Below, piece by piece: positions 1-9,028 of a stretch of 64,000 nt of DNA. The notes beneath the pieces are model-generated. The model was not told the origin of the DNA and did no database searches. It saw only the letters and a program-made list of their open reading frames with translations. A program made the translations under genes and the position numbers. The DNA comes from Pseudomonas brassicacearum subsp. brassicacearum. Its GTDB lineage: Bacteria > Pseudomonadota > Gammaproteobacteria > Pseudomonadales > Pseudomonadaceae. The stretch covers positions 212,693-276,692 of the forward strand of contig NZ_VZPJ01000009.1 in assembly GCF_008801605.1 (NCBI RefSeq), written 5' to 3'. The first letter of the stretch is position 1; every line of letters begins with the position of its first letter.

Positions 1-547
1 TGTCCATGCGATCCCACGGGATCTCGACGTCGCCACGCAGCATGTCCGGCACCACGCAGACGCCTTCGGTCGGCACCTTCATGCGGATCACATGGGGCTC
101 GCCGGCCGCCAGGCGACGGGCGACTTCTTCCTTGGACAGCAGCAGCGCCCGGCCGTCGTAGCGCGGGGTTTCGCCACGGGCCATTTGCTCGGCGCGCATC
201 TGGTCCAGCTCTTCAGCGGTGCAGAAACACGGGAACGCATGCCCCATGTCCACCAGTTGCTGGCAATACTGCTTGTAGATGTCACCGCGCTCGCTCTGGC
301 GATACGGACCGTGCGGGCCACCGACGTCCGGACCTTCGCTCCAGTCGATTCCCAACCAGCGCAGGGCGTCGAAGATCTGCTGTTCGGACTCGCGGGTCGA
401 ACGCAACTGGTCGGTGTCCTCGATCCGCAGGATGAACTCGCCGCCATGCTGCTTGGCAAAGCAATAGTTGAACAAAGCGATGTAGGCGGTGCCGACATGG
501 GGATCGCCAGTGGGCGAAGGCGCGATGCGGGTGCGGACGGTGGTCAT
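1..547 (-). CDS. gltX: Glutamyl-tRNA synthetase (N-terminal part, runs off the left edge)
   Basis: Charges tRNA-Glu with glutamate in the cytoplasm. The reverse strand from the ATG at 547 reads MTTVRTRIAPSPTGDPHVGT and continues open to position 1, so about 182 N-terminal residues are visible and the rest lies outside. The PSPTG-DPHVGT segment (residues 10-20) is the class I synthetase HIGH-like ATP signature, followed by the typical FILRIEDTD stretch that contacts substrate. It is transcribed leftwards and is separated from uvrB by 218 bp holding a REPIN. The gltX-uvrB proximity is as in other Pseudomonas. The KMSKS motif and anticodon-binding domain are not in the window. Confidence 0.96.
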   Translation of the reverse strand, partial: MTTVRTRIAPSPTGDPHVGTAYIALFNYCFAKQHGGEFILRIEDTDQLRSTRESEQQIFDALRWLGIDWSEGPDVGGPHGPYRQSERGDIYKQYCQQLVDMGHAFPCFCTAEELDQMRAEQMARGETPRYDGRALLLSKEEVARRLAAGEPHVIRMKVPTEGVCVVPDMLRGDVEIPWDRMD

Positions 548-670
548 GGCATGTCTCGGAAAGAATATAAAAGCGAAGATCAAACAGGGGGCGAATGGTA
601 ACAGGCGATGGCGGGCGGGCTCCAGTGAGAGCGGGATTTGTGTGGCCAGTCGTCAGACCGAGTCGCGCCC

Positions 671-739
671 ATCGCGAGCAAGCTCGCTCCCACAGAGACC
701 GCGACCCGGTCCAAATGTGGGAGCGAGCTTGCTCGCGAT
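671..739. repeat. REPIN (inverted REP pair) between gltX and uvrB
   Basis: Two copies of the fluorescent-Pseudomonas REP sequence face each other: atcgcgagcaagctcgctcc at 671-690 and its inverse at 716-739, with a short spacer. The pair lies in the gap between the uvrB stop and the gltX start. Confidence 0.9.
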
Positions 740-765
740 GAGGCCCTTAAAACCGCCAAAAAACC

Positions 766-2781
766 TCAGACAGTCAGCAACCGCTCACGCAACTTGCCAA
801 TCTCATCACGCAACTGCGCCGCTGCCTCGAACTCCAGGTCCCGGGCCAGCTGGTACATTTTCTCTTCCAACTGCCGGATGCGCTTGGTGATTTCGCTCGG
901 CGAGCGCAGTTCGGCCTCGTAACGGGCGCTCTCTTCCGCCGCCTTGGCCATGCCCTTGCGCTTCTTGCTGCGCGAGCCGGGCACGGTGGCGCCTTCCATG
1001 ATGTCGGCGACGTCCTTGAACACGCCCTTGGGGGTAATGCCATTGGCCAGGTTGAAGGCGATCTGCTTGTCGCGACGGCGCTCGGTCTCACCGATGGCCC
1101 GCTCCATGGAGCCGGTGATGCGGTCGGCATACAGAATTGCCCGGCCATTGAGGTTACGCGCCGCGCGACCGATGGTCTGGATCAACGAGCGCTCGGAACG
1201 CAGGAAACCTTCCTTGTCGGCGTCGAGAATCGCCACCAGCGACACTTCCGGCATGTCCAGGCCTTCACGCAGCAGGTTGATGCCCACCAGCACGTCGAAG
1301 GTACCCAGGCGCAGGTCGCGGATGATCTCGACCCGCTCCACCGTGTCGATGTCCGAGTGCAGGTAGCGCACCCGCACACCATGGTCGGCCAGGTAGTCGG
1401 TGAGGTCTTCGGCCATGCGCTTGGTCAGCGTGGTGACCAGCACCCGCTCTTCCACCGCCACGCGCTTGGAGATTTCCGAGAGCAGGTCATCGACCTGGGT
1501 CAACGCTGGGCGAACCTCGACTTGCGGGTCCACCAGTCCGGTCGGCCGCACCACTTGCTCGACCACGCGACCGGCATGTTCGGCCTCGTAGTTGCCAGGC
1601 GTGGCCGAGACAAAAATCGTCTGCGGGCTCACGCTTTCCCATTCGTCGAAGCGCATCGGCCGGTTATCCAGCGCCGAGGGCAGGCGGAAACCGTATTCCA
1701 CCAGGGTTTCCTTGCGCGAACGGTCGCCTTTGTACATGGCGCCGACCTGGGGCACGCTGACGTGGGACTCGTCGATGACCAGCAAGGCATCGGCCGGCAA
1801 ATAGTCATACAAAGTCGGCGGCGGCGCGCCCGCCGGACGGCCCGACAGGTAGCGCGAGTAGTTTTCGATGCCGTTGCAGTAGCCCAGCTCCAGGATCATC
1901 TCCAGGTCGAACCGGGTCCGCTGCTCCAGACGCTGGGCTTCCACCAGCTTGTTGTTCGAACGCAGGTATTCCAGGCGCTCCTGCAACTCGACCTTGATCC
2001 CTTCGATGGCGTCCAGCAGGGTTTCCCGGGGCGTCACGTAGTGGCTCTTGGGGTAGAAGGTGAAGCGTGGCAACTTGCGGATCACTTCACCGGTCAGCGG
2101 GTCGAACGCCGAGAGGCTCTCCACTTCATCGTCGAACAGCTCGATGCGGATCGCTTCCAGGTCCGACTCCGCCGGGTAGATGTCGATCACATCGCCACGC
2201 ACCCGGAACGTCGCCCGGGCGAAATCCATGTCGTTGCGGGTGTACTGCAAGTCCGCCAGGCGCCGCAGCAAGGCGCGCTGGTCGAGTTTGTCGCCGCGAT
2301 CCACGTGCAGCACCATCTTCAGGTAGGTTTCCGGGCTGCCCAGGCCGTAGATACACGACACGGTGGTGACGATGATCGCGTCCTTGCGCTCGAGCAAGGC
2401 CTTGGTCGCCGACAGTCGCATCTGTTCGATGTGGTCGTTGATCGAAGCATCTTTCTCGATGAAGGTGTCCGACGACGGCACGTAGGCCTCGGGCTGGTAG
2501 TAGTCGTAGTAGGAAACGAAGTACTCCACGGCGTTATTCGGGAAAAACGCCTTGAACTCACCGTACAGCTGCGCCGCCAGGGTCTTGTTCGGCGCCAGTA
2601 CCAGGGTCGGGCGCTGAATCTGGGCGATCACGTTGGCGATGCTGAAGGTCTTGCCCGAGCCGGTCACACCGAGCAGCGTCTGGTGCGCCAGCCCGGCCTC
2701 GATGCCCTCGACCATCAGGCGGATGGCTTCCGGCTGATCGCCGGCGGGCTGGAAGCGGGTGACTAGCTGGAATTCAGACAT
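766..2781 (-). CDS. uvrB: UvrABC excinuclease subunit B
   Basis: DNA-damage recognition and verification helicase of nucleotide excision repair; it receives damaged DNA from UvrA and recruits UvrC. At 671 residues it has the normal length. Visible motifs: Walker A GVTGSGKT near residue 40, the beta-hairpin YYDYYQPEAYVP near residue 95, the DESH helicase box, and a C-terminal UVR motif (residues ~625-665) that contacts UvrC. The start was set at the ATG at 2781 (MSEFQLVTRFQPAGDQP), which matches the family and has AGAGG about 9 bases upstream; the reading frame stays open 31 codons further but without family resemblance. A perfect 8-bp inverted repeat (2804-2821) lies in its leader. Confidence 0.97.
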   Translation of the reverse strand: MSEFQLVTRFQPAGDQPEAIRLMVEGIEAGLAHQTLLGVTGSGKTFSIANVIAQIQRPTLVLAPNKTLAAQLYGEFKAFFPNNAVEYFVSYYDYYQPEAYVPSSDTFIEKDASINDHIEQMRLSATKALLERKDAIIVTTVSCIYGLGSPETYLKMVLHVDRGDKLDQRALLRRLADLQYTRNDMDFARATFRVRGDVIDIYPAESDLEAIRIELFDDEVESLSAFDPLTGEVIRKLPRFTFYPKSHYVTPRETLLDAIEGIKVELQERLEYLRSNNKLVEAQRLEQRTRFDLEMILELGYCNGIENYSRYLSGRPAGAPPPTLYDYLPADALLVIDESHVSVPQVGAMYKGDRSRKETLVEYGFRLPSALDNRPMRFDEWESVSPQTIFVSATPGNYEAEHAGRVVEQVVRPTGLVDPQVEVRPALTQVDDLLSEISKRVAVEERVLVTTLTKRMAEDLTDYLADHGVRVRYLHSDIDTVERVEIIRDLRLGTFDVLVGINLLREGLDMPEVSLVAILDADKEGFLRSERSLIQTIGRAARNLNGRAILYADRITGSMERAIGETERRRDKQIAFNLANGITPKGVFKDVADIMEGATVPGSRSKKRKGMAKAAEESARYEAELRSPSEITKRIRQLEEKMYQLARDLEFEAAAQLRDEIGKLRERLLTV

Positions 2782-3111
2782 GACATAACCTCTGGATTCA
2801 CCCCTGTCGGCCAGCCGACAGGAACGAGAAAGACCGAAACGACTGATGTCGCCCGAGGAAAAACTGGAATGCACACAATGTGGAGGTGAATGCCTTCGCT
2901 TTCAAGACGAACGTCCTACACGCCTTGAAGACTTTGACGCGGCGAGAGGACTAACGGTCGAAAAAAATCGTAAAAACTTAGCGTAAAAACCGAATCGCCT
3001 GTCGCCGTGCCGGGTGATGGCCTCTATACTAGCTCCCCGTTTGTGCACCGCTCTAGTGCATTCGGCTGGAGCGCCACACCTCCCCTCACTCTCCATTAGA
3101 GCCGCGCAATA
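2782..3111. other. Divergent intergenic region uvrB / aminotransferase
   Basis: 330 bp without a gene. It carries the uvrB leader with the palindrome ctgtcggc-ca-gccgacag (2804-2821) and a possible sigma70 -10 box TATACT (3025-3030) facing the aminotransferase; no convincing -35 was found. I saw no LexA box of the CTG-N10-CAG type: the palindrome has 12 bases between CTG and CAG. Confidence 0.5.
2804..2821 (-). promoter_or_regulatory. Perfect inverted repeat in the uvrB leader
   Basis: Eight-base arms (ctgtcggc / gccgacag) with a 2-base spacer lie 23-40 bases upstream of the uvrB ATG. It could be an operator or an mRNA hairpin. Function is not known. Confidence 0.4.
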
Positions 3112-4308
3112 ATGAGCCTGTTTTCCGCTGTCGAATTGGCACCCCGCGACCCCATCCTGGGCCTCAACGAAGCTTTCAACGCCGACACCCGTACCAACAA
3201 GGTCAACCTGGGTGTAGGTGTTTACTGCAATGAAGAGGGGCGTATTCCACTCCTGCGCGCGGTTGTCGAGGCCGAGACGGCTCGCGTGGCTCAGCACGTT
3301 TCCCGTGGTTACCTGCCGATCGACGGCATTGCCGCCTACGACCAGGCCGTGCAGACCTTGCTGTTCGGCAAGGATTCGCCGCTGATCGCCTCCGGTCGCG
3401 TCATCACCACCCAGGCCGTGGGCGGCACCGGTGCACTGAAGATCGGTGCCGACTTCCTCAAGCAACTGCTGCCTGACGCCGTCGTCGCCATCAGCGACCC
3501 AAGCTGGGAAAACCACCGCGCCCTGTTCGAAACCGCCGGCTTCCCGGTGCAGAACTACCGCTACTACGACGCCGCCACCCACGACGTGAACCGCAGCGGC
3601 CTGCTGGAAGACCTCAACGCCCTGCCCGACCGCTCGATCGTTGTGCTGCACGCCTGCTGCCACAACCCGACCGGCGTGGACCTGAGCCCGGAAGACTGGA
3701 AAAACGTGCTGGCCGTGGTCAAGGCCAAGAACCACGTACCATTCCTGGACATGGCCTACCAGGGCTTTGGCGCCGGTATCGACGAAGACGCGGCGGCCGT
3801 GCGCCTGTTCGCCGAGTCGGGCCTGACCTTCTTTGCCTCCAGCTCGTTCTCCAAGTCGTTCTCCCTGTACGGCGAGCGCGTCGGCGCCCTGTCGATCGTC
3901 AGCGAATCGAAAGAAGAAAGTGCCCGCGTGCTGTCCCAGGTCAAACGCGTGATCCGCACCAACTACTCCAACCCACCGACCCACGGCGCCAGCATCGTCG
4001 CCGCCGTGCTCAACAGCCCGGAACTGCGGGCCCAGTGGGAAGCCGAACTCGCCGAAATGCGCCTGCGCATTCGCGGCATGCGCGTCCAGATGGTAGACAT
4101 GCTGGCCAAGGCCGCACCGCACCACGACTTCAGCTTCGTCGCTCGCCAGAGCGGGATGTTCTCCTACTCTGGCCTGACCGTTGAACAAGTGACGCGCCTG
4201 CGCAACGAGTTCGGCATCTATGCCCTGGACACCGGCCGCATCTGCGTGGCAGCGTTGAACCAGAACAACATCGATGCGGTGACCAAGGCCATCGTCCAGG
4301 TGATCTGA
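3112..4308 (+). CDS. Aromatic/aspartate amino acid aminotransferase (class I)
   Basis: PLP-dependent aminotransferase of the TyrB/AspC group (398 residues, usual ~397), exchanging the amino group between aromatic or dicarboxylic amino acids and 2-oxoglutarate in the cytoplasm. Visible: the HNPTG segment at residues 184-188, FLDMAYQGF at 211-219 with the Asp and Tyr that contact PLP, and the Schiff-base lysine K248 in SSSFSKSFSLYGERVG. The N-terminal MSLFSAVELAPRDPILGLNEAF is typical of TyrB-like enzymes. It is divergent from uvrB, an arrangement shared with P. aeruginosa (uvrB/PA3139, from memory). A rho-independent terminator follows directly. Substrate preference (Tyr/Phe versus Asp) cannot be settled from sequence alone. 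Confidence 0.9.
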   Translation: MSLFSAVELAPRDPILGLNEAFNADTRTNKVNLGVGVYCNEEGRIPLLRAVVEAETARVAQHVSRGYLPIDGIAAYDQAVQTLLFGKDSPLIASGRVITTQAVGGTGALKIGADFLKQLLPDAVVAISDPSWENHRALFETAGFPVQNYRYYDAATHDVNRSGLLEDLNALPDRSIVVLHACCHNPTGVDLSPEDWKNVLAVVKAKNHVPFLDMAYQGFGAGIDEDAAAVRLFAESGLTFFASSSFSKSFSLYGERVGALSIVSESKEESARVLSQVKRVIRTNYSNPPTHGASIVAAVLNSPELRAQWEAELAEMRLRIRGMRVQMVDMLAKAAPHHDFSFVARQSGMFSYSGLTVEQVTRLRNEFGIYALDTGRICVAALNQNNIDAVTKAIVQVI

Positions 4309-4326
4309 CGCCCTCGGCGCTGGATG

Positions 4327-4358
4327 AAAAACGGGAAGCCTTGGCTTCCCGTTTTTTT
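4327..4358 (+). terminator. Rho-independent terminator after the aminotransferase gene
   Basis: Stem acgggaagcc (4331-4340) with ggcttcccgt (4343-4352), 2-base loop, followed by a run of T. It ends the + strand aminotransferase transcript; the A-rich left flank could also let it serve the convergent small gene at 4386-4613. Confidence 0.9.
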
Positions 4359-4385
4359 GAGTTGCACACCCAACCTGGGCCGAGG

Positions 4386-4613
4386 CTACAACTCCGCCGC
4401 CCGCTGGCTCGCCGCATCGTCATAGATGACATACAACGACTCGGCCACCTGGCTCTTGATCGCCTTGGTGCTTTCCAGCCCCAGGACAAAGCCCTCGGCC
4501 TTGCCACCGGCGCGGTTCAACTCTTCGGCGGTGCTGGCCTGGGTGATGGCGTCGTACAGTTTCTCGGCATGAGGCCCCACGCCCTTGGGCAAGCTGATCT
4601 GGGCGGTACTCAC
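4386..4613 (-). CDS. Conserved small hypothetical protein, 75 aa
   Basis: I do not recognise a domain. The product (MSTAQISLPKGVGPHAEKL...) is a small soluble protein without signal peptide or membrane segment, Ala/Glu-rich and predicted mainly helical. The start is a GTG at 4613, preceded by CGAGGTG about 6 bases upstream, which reads as a ribosome-binding site; no in-frame ATG gives a better start. It converges on the aminotransferase gene and shares the region of its terminator. Codon use resembles the neighbouring genes, which supports a real gene. Confidence 0.65.
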   Translation of the reverse strand: MSTAQISLPKGVGPHAEKLYDAITQASTAEELNRAGGKAEGFVLGLESTKAIKSQVAESLYVIYDDAASQRAAEL

Positions 4614-4848
4614 AAGAGCACCTCGGCGCGGCGGGCACTGAGAAGGGGTAACAGGTGGTTCATGGCGCGTACCTTAATGTCGGCGAATGGCCGGCAGTGC
4701 ATCCTGCCACTTCCGGGCGACCATGGTAGTCCTCTCCTGCCCTGGCGGTAACTGCCAATCGTTGATTGACCGTCAAAGGGCACCAGGAATGCGCCGTCCG
4801 GCAATGGACGCTTGACTTCTCTTTTCCAATCAGTAACATACGCGCCAT

Positions 4849-4924
<76 letters not shown>

Positions 4925-4968
4925 GACAAAGGGTCCAGAGAAAGCTTTCAAAATCTCTGCCCCCCCCG

Positions 4969-4997
4969 AAAAACCCGCCTTATGGCGGGTTTTTTCG
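4969..4997 (+). terminator. Terminator after tRNA-Asn (probably also serves glyA)
   Basis: Stem aacccgcc / ggcgggtt with loop ttat, followed by ttttt on the + strand and preceded by an A-run, so it can stop transcription from both directions between tRNA-Asn and the convergent glyA. Confidence 0.85.
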
Positions 4998-4999
4998 TT

Positions 5000-6271
5000 T
5001 TAGCGCTGCCGATATACAGGATGACGACGACACAGCGCCACCACCTGTTCGCGCACATGATGCGCAACCTGCTCGCTGCCGCCGGATTCCAGCGCGTCAA
5101 GCACATCACACAGCCAACCTGCCAGTTGCTCGCACTCTGGCACTCCAAACCCGCGAGTGGTCACTGCCGGGGTGCCGATGCGCAGCCCTGAGGTTACGAA
5201 CGGTGAACGGGGGTCGTTGGGCACCGAGTTTTTGTTGGCCGTGATGTAGGCATTACTCAGGGCGGCATCGGCGTCCTTGCCGGTGTAAGGCTTGTCGGAC
5301 AGGTCGATCAACATCATGTGGTTGTCGGTCCCCCCGGAGACAATTCTGTAGCCACGCTGCTGCAACACGGCAGCCATGGCCCGGGCGTTGATCACGATCT
5401 GCTTCTGATAGGTCTTGAACCCGGGCGCCAACGCTTCCTTGAAGGCAACGGCCTTGGCCGCGATCTGGTGCATCAACGGACCGCCCTGGACACCAGGGAA
5501 CACCGCCGAGTCGAGCTTCTTGTAAAACGTATCGTCCTGTCCCTTGGACAGGATCACCCCGCCCCGTGGGCCACGCAGGGTCTTGTGGGTCGTACTGGTG
5601 ACCACATGGGCGTGGGGCAACGGGTTCGGATACTCACCCGCTGCCACCAGACCGGCGACGTGGGCCATGTCGACCCAGAAAATCGCTCCGACCTTGTCGG
5701 CAATGGCCCGCATGCGTGCCCAGTCCTTGTACCGCGAATAAGCGGAAAAACCACCGATCAACATCTTCGGCCGGGCTTGAAGGGCGATGCGTTCCATTTC
5801 GTCGTAGTCGATCAACCCCGTCTGCGGGTCGAGACCGTAGGGAACGATTTTGTAATGACGGCCGGAGAAATTGGAGGGGTTGCCGTGAGTCAAGTGACCA
5901 CCCTGGGCCAGGTTCATGCCCATCACGGTGTCGCCAGGATTGAGCAGTGCCAGGAACACAGCGGCGTTGGCCTGGGCCCCGGCATGAGGCTGGACGTTGG
6001 CGTAATCGCAATCGAACAGCACCTTGACCCGCTCGATGGCCAGGCGCTCAGCCACGTCGACATACTCGCAACCGCTGTAGTAGCGCTTGCCCGGGTAACC
6101 TTCGGCGTACTTGTTGGTGAATACCGAGTCCTGAATCGCCATCACCAATGGGCTGGCGTAGTTCTCGGAGGCGATCAACTCGACGTGATCTTCCTGGCGG
6201 CATTCTTCGTTGTGAATCGCCTCACATAGCTCGGCGTCGAACGCTTCAAGGGTCAGGGATGAGTCGTACAT
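5000..6271 (-). CDS. glyA: Serine hydroxymethyltransferase
   Basis: Interconverts serine and glycine with tetrahydrofolate; PLP enzyme of one-carbon metabolism. 423 residues from the ATG at 6271 (MYDSSLTLEAFDAELCEAI); usual length ~417. Visible: ELIASENY (31-38), the HAGAQAN loop (96-102), the DMAHVAG segment (201-207) and the PLP lysine K230 in TSTTHKTLRGPRGG. An upstream in-frame extension to 6313 lacks family resemblance. It lies 96 bp behind a YggS-type PLP-binding gene on the same strand, and that pair is divergent from a MocR-type regulator, so this is probably a regulated glyA paralogue; fluorescent pseudomonads usually carry several. The canonical housekeeping copy would be elsewhere. 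Confidence 0.96.
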   Translation of the reverse strand: MYDSSLTLEAFDAELCEAIHNEECRQEDHVELIASENYASPLVMAIQDSVFTNKYAEGYPGKRYYSGCEYVDVAERLAIERVKVLFDCDYANVQPHAGAQANAAVFLALLNPGDTVMGMNLAQGGHLTHGNPSNFSGRHYKIVPYGLDPQTGLIDYDEMERIALQARPKMLIGGFSAYSRYKDWARMRAIADKVGAIFWVDMAHVAGLVAAGEYPNPLPHAHVVTSTTHKTLRGPRGGVILSKGQDDTFYKKLDSAVFPGVQGGPLMHQIAAKAVAFKEALAPGFKTYQKQIVINARAMAAVLQQRGYRIVSGGTDNHMMLIDLSDKPYTGKDADAALSNAYITANKNSVPNDPRSPFVTSGLRIGTPAVTTRGFGVPECEQLAGWLCDVLDALESGGSEQVAHHVREQVVALCRRHPVYRQR

Positions 6272-6367
6272 GACGATAGGGTCCTGTGGATGGGGAAAAT
6301 GAGACGGGCGCACTGCCTGACGATCAGCGATGGCAGCAGTCTGCCCGAGCGGCTCCGTCGGCTCGGA

Positions 6368-7189
6368 CTAGTCGTGACTGGCCGGCCGGGCATCGGCCGT
6401 AGGCCAGTAATAGGCGTCCGGCATGGCGCGTGCACCGAAGATGGCCTGACCGACACGCACCACGGTCGCCCCTTCTTCGATGGCGATTTCGAAATCGCCG
6501 GACATGCCCATGGACAGTTCCTCCAGCCCGATACCGACCGGGGCGTCCTGGCGCAGGCGCTCGCGTAGTTCGCGCAGCCGCACGAAACAAGGGCGGACAC
6601 GGGCGACGTCGGCCGAGAACAGTGCCAGTGTCATCAGGCCGCGCACGCGTAGCGTCGAGAACGCAGGTAGCGCACGCAAAAAGGCCGCGACCGCCTCGGG
6701 CGGCAAGCCGTACTTGCTGACCTCCCCCGAGGTATTGACCTGGACGAACACATCCATCCGCCGCCCCTCGACTTGCAGGCGACGGTCTAGCGCCTCGGCC
6801 ACACGCAGGCTGTCCAGCGCTTGGAACTCGCTGGCAAAACGAGCCACTTGCTTGACCTTGTTGGTTTGCAGGTGGCCGATGATCGACCATTGCAGGTCAG
6901 TCAGATCAGCCATGGCTTCCCATTTGCGCTGCGCTTCCTGCACCTTGTTCTCGCCCAGTAGCCGGCAGCCTGCGACGTAGGCCAGGCGCAGGTGTGCTTC
7001 ATCAAACGTTTTGCTCACCGGCAGCAGGCGCACGCTCGCCGGATCACGACCGACACGCTGGCAGGCGCTGGAAATGCGCTGCTGCACTGCCGCCAGATTG
7101 CGGCGAAAGTCCTCGACGCTGTTGGCCTGTGGGTAGCGGCCATGGGACTCGTGCAGGGCTTGGGTGACCTCTTCAATAGAGACTTGCAT
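6368..7189 (-). CDS. YggS/PLPBP-family pyridoxal phosphate-binding protein (paralogue)
   Basis: PLP-homeostasis protein with an alanine-racemase-like TIM-barrel fold; members bind PLP without known catalysis and buffer the cofactor. 273 residues, longer than the usual ~230 because of N- and C-terminal extensions. Visible: the PLP lysine K60 in LLPVSKTF, LLGENKVQEAQRKW (family FGENYVQE), WSIIGHLQTNKVK, and the GMSGDFEIAIEEGATVVRVGQAIFG phosphate-binding region, here split by position only. The ATG at 7189 has a strong AAGGAG upstream. It lies just upstream of glyA and divergent from a MocR regulator; the normal single-copy yggS sits near pilT/proC, so this looks like a second, specialised copy. 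Confidence 0.9.
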   Translation of the reverse strand: MQVSIEEVTQALHESHGRYPQANSVEDFRRNLAAVQQRISSACQRVGRDPASVRLLPVSKTFDEAHLRLAYVAGCRLLGENKVQEAQRKWEAMADLTDLQWSIIGHLQTNKVKQVARFASEFQALDSLRVAEALDRRLQVEGRRMDVFVQVNTSGEVSKYGLPPEAVAAFLRALPAFSTLRVRGLMTLALFSADVARVRPCFVRLRELRERLRQDAPVGIGLEELSMGMSGDFEIAIEEGATVVRVGQAIFGARAMPDAYYWPTADARPASHD

Positions 7190-7242
7190 GGGTTGGCGAC
7201 TCCTTCGCGGGCAATAGCGATGGACAGAGTCTACGGATAAAA

Positions 7243-7262
7243 TGGCCTGCCAAAGCAGGCCA
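7243..7262. promoter_or_regulatory. Perfect inverted repeat in the MocR/yggS-like divergent promoter region
   Basis: Arms tggcctgc (7243-7250) and gcaggcca (7255-7262) with a 4-base spacer lie in the 97-bp gap between the divergent genes, 25 bases before the MocR start codon. It is the best candidate operator for the MocR-type regulator, although MocR proteins often bind direct repeats. Confidence 0.5.
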
Positions 7263-7286
7263 ATTTATTCATATAGAGCAGACCGC

Positions 7287-8786
7287 ATGGCAAAAACCTT
7301 CGAGCTCGAAACGCTGAAGATGCGACTCAACGATGCCGAATTTCAGATGCTGGATCTGCATCAGCGGATTCAGCGCGCCCTGCGTGCACTGATCCTCGAT
7401 GGCGCCCTTGACGCAGGCCTGAAACTGCCGGCAACCAGGGTCCTGGCCAAGACGCTGGGCGTTGCCCGTGACACGGTGGAGAACGCCTATGTGCAGTTGC
7501 ACCGGGATGGCTTCATCGTGCGGCGCGAGGGCTCGGGCAGCTATGTATCCGAGACGGTTGGCACCGAGTTGCGCGGGGCTGCGCGCCGGCATAGGAAATT
7601 GCAAGACACCCAGCGCAGCGAGGCGACGCCAGGATCGGGCTTGAGCCGGCGTGGCCGGATGATTTTCGACAGTGGTGGCGTGGCCGATCAACAGGTCATC
7701 AAGGCCTTTGCCACAGGGCTGCCGGAAACCCGCACCTTCCCCACCGATCTATGGGAACGCCTGCAACGCCAGGTCATGAAGGACTACCGGGGTAACATCC
7801 TGCTGCACGGCGACCCGCAAGGCGCCGAGCCTCTGCGCAAGGCGATCGCCACCTACTTGAACCTCGAACGCGGGGCCAAATGTTCCCCCGAGCAGATCCT
7901 GGTGTTGAGCAGCACTCGCCAATCGCTGTTTCTGTGCGCGCAGTTGCTCGTGGATGCCGGCAAACCAATCCTGCTGGAAAACCCGGGCTACTACGGCGCC
8001 AGGAAGGCCTTTGAAACGGCAGAGACCAAGGTCGTGCCCATTGACGTCGATGCACTGGGCATACGCACAGACCTGCTGCGGGCAGACCGCAGCGGCGCCA
8101 GTTGCGTCTATGTGACGCCTTCGCATCAATACCCCACCGGGGCAACCTTGCCGCTGGAACGCCGACTCGAGCTGATCAACTGGGCGACCGAGCACGGCAG
8201 GTGGATCATCGAGGACGACTACGACAGCGAGTTCCACTACGACGGGCTGCCGACCGCATGCGTGCAAGGCCTGGACAAATACCAGCGCACGATCTACCTC
8301 GGCACCTTCAGCAAAACCCTCTATCCGGGGTTGCGAATGGGTTACATGGTGCTGCCTTTCGAACTGGTCAAAGCCTTCACCTACGCGCGCAGCATCATGG
8401 ACGGCCACACACCACAGATCCTTCAGTTGACCCTGGCACGCTTCATGGAAGACGGTCACTACAACGCCCATGTCCGGGCCATGCGCAAACTCTACGCCGG
8501 ACGCCGTACCACCCTGCTCGATGCCATTGGCAAGCGCCTGGACGGAATCGTTACCGCCTTGCGCCCACAAGGCGGGCTGCAGATTCCCTGCCTGCTGGCC
8601 GATGGCTGGTCGGAGGAAAAGACCCTCCGCCAAGCGGCCAGTGCGGGTGTACAGCTGCCCGGCCTCAGCCGGCTGTACGCCGGCGAAGAAAAGAAACAAG
8701 GTTGGCTATTGGGGTACTCGTCCTTGACCGCCCATGAAATCGAAGCGGCCATGCGGCGGCTGGCCAATGCGCTGAGCAAAAAATAG
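7287..8786 (+). CDS. MocR/PdxR-family transcriptional regulator (GntR HTH + aminotransferase domain)
   Basis: PLP-sensing transcription factor. 499 residues from the ATG at 7287. N-terminal GntR winged helix (residues ~15-85, with LPATRVLAKTLGVARDTVENAY), a linker, then a fold-type I aminotransferase domain (~135-495) with ENPGYYGARKAF, DDYDSEFHYDG and the PLP lysine in FSKTLYPGLRMGYM. It is transcribed divergently from the YggS-type gene and glyA, so these are its likely targets; two PLP-related genes next to a PLP-sensing regulator fits a PLP, serine or glycine response. An in-frame ORF extends to 7242 but would include the operator-like palindrome, so the later ATG was chosen. Confidence 0.93.
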   Translation: MAKTFELETLKMRLNDAEFQMLDLHQRIQRALRALILDGALDAGLKLPATRVLAKTLGVARDTVENAYVQLHRDGFIVRREGSGSYVSETVGTELRGAARRHRKLQDTQRSEATPGSGLSRRGRMIFDSGGVADQQVIKAFATGLPETRTFPTDLWERLQRQVMKDYRGNILLHGDPQGAEPLRKAIATYLNLERGAKCSPEQILVLSSTRQSLFLCAQLLVDAGKPILLENPGYYGARKAFETAETKVVPIDVDALGIRTDLLRADRSGASCVYVTPSHQYPTGATLPLERRLELINWATEHGRWIIEDDYDSEFHYDGLPTACVQGLDKYQRTIYLGTFSKTLYPGLRMGYMVLPFELVKAFTYARSIMDGHTPQILQLTLARFMEDGHYNAHVRAMRKLYAGRRTTLLDAIGKRLDGIVTALRPQGGLQIPCLLADGWSEEKTLRQAASAGVQLPGLSRLYAGEEKKQGWLLGYSSLTAHEIEAAMRRLANALSKK

Positions 8787-9028
8787 AACAACACATGGCG
8801 TTCGATACTCAAAACGCATCCCTTTTTATGGGTAAAAAAGCAATTCGATGGCCATATATGCCTGCCCGAGGTCGCTGCCGGAACAATAATCCGGCGCCAA
8901 AAAGGCATTATGGTCCGGATCCTGCTTTCTTTTTTTCCAACAACCCAAGCTGTCACATGAGCGTCATGACCGGGCCGCAAACTGGCTCTGTCCGCCAACA
9001 ACAGCTTCATAAAAACAAGGACGAAGGT

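Noticed and set aside
1357..2766. 469-aa frame antisense to uvrB
   Set aside because: Antisense to a well-supported essential repair gene; His/Gln/Val-rich shadow.
2804..2821. LexA box upstream of uvrB
   Set aside because: The palindrome has 12 bases between CTG and CAG instead of 10, and lacks the AT-rich centre.
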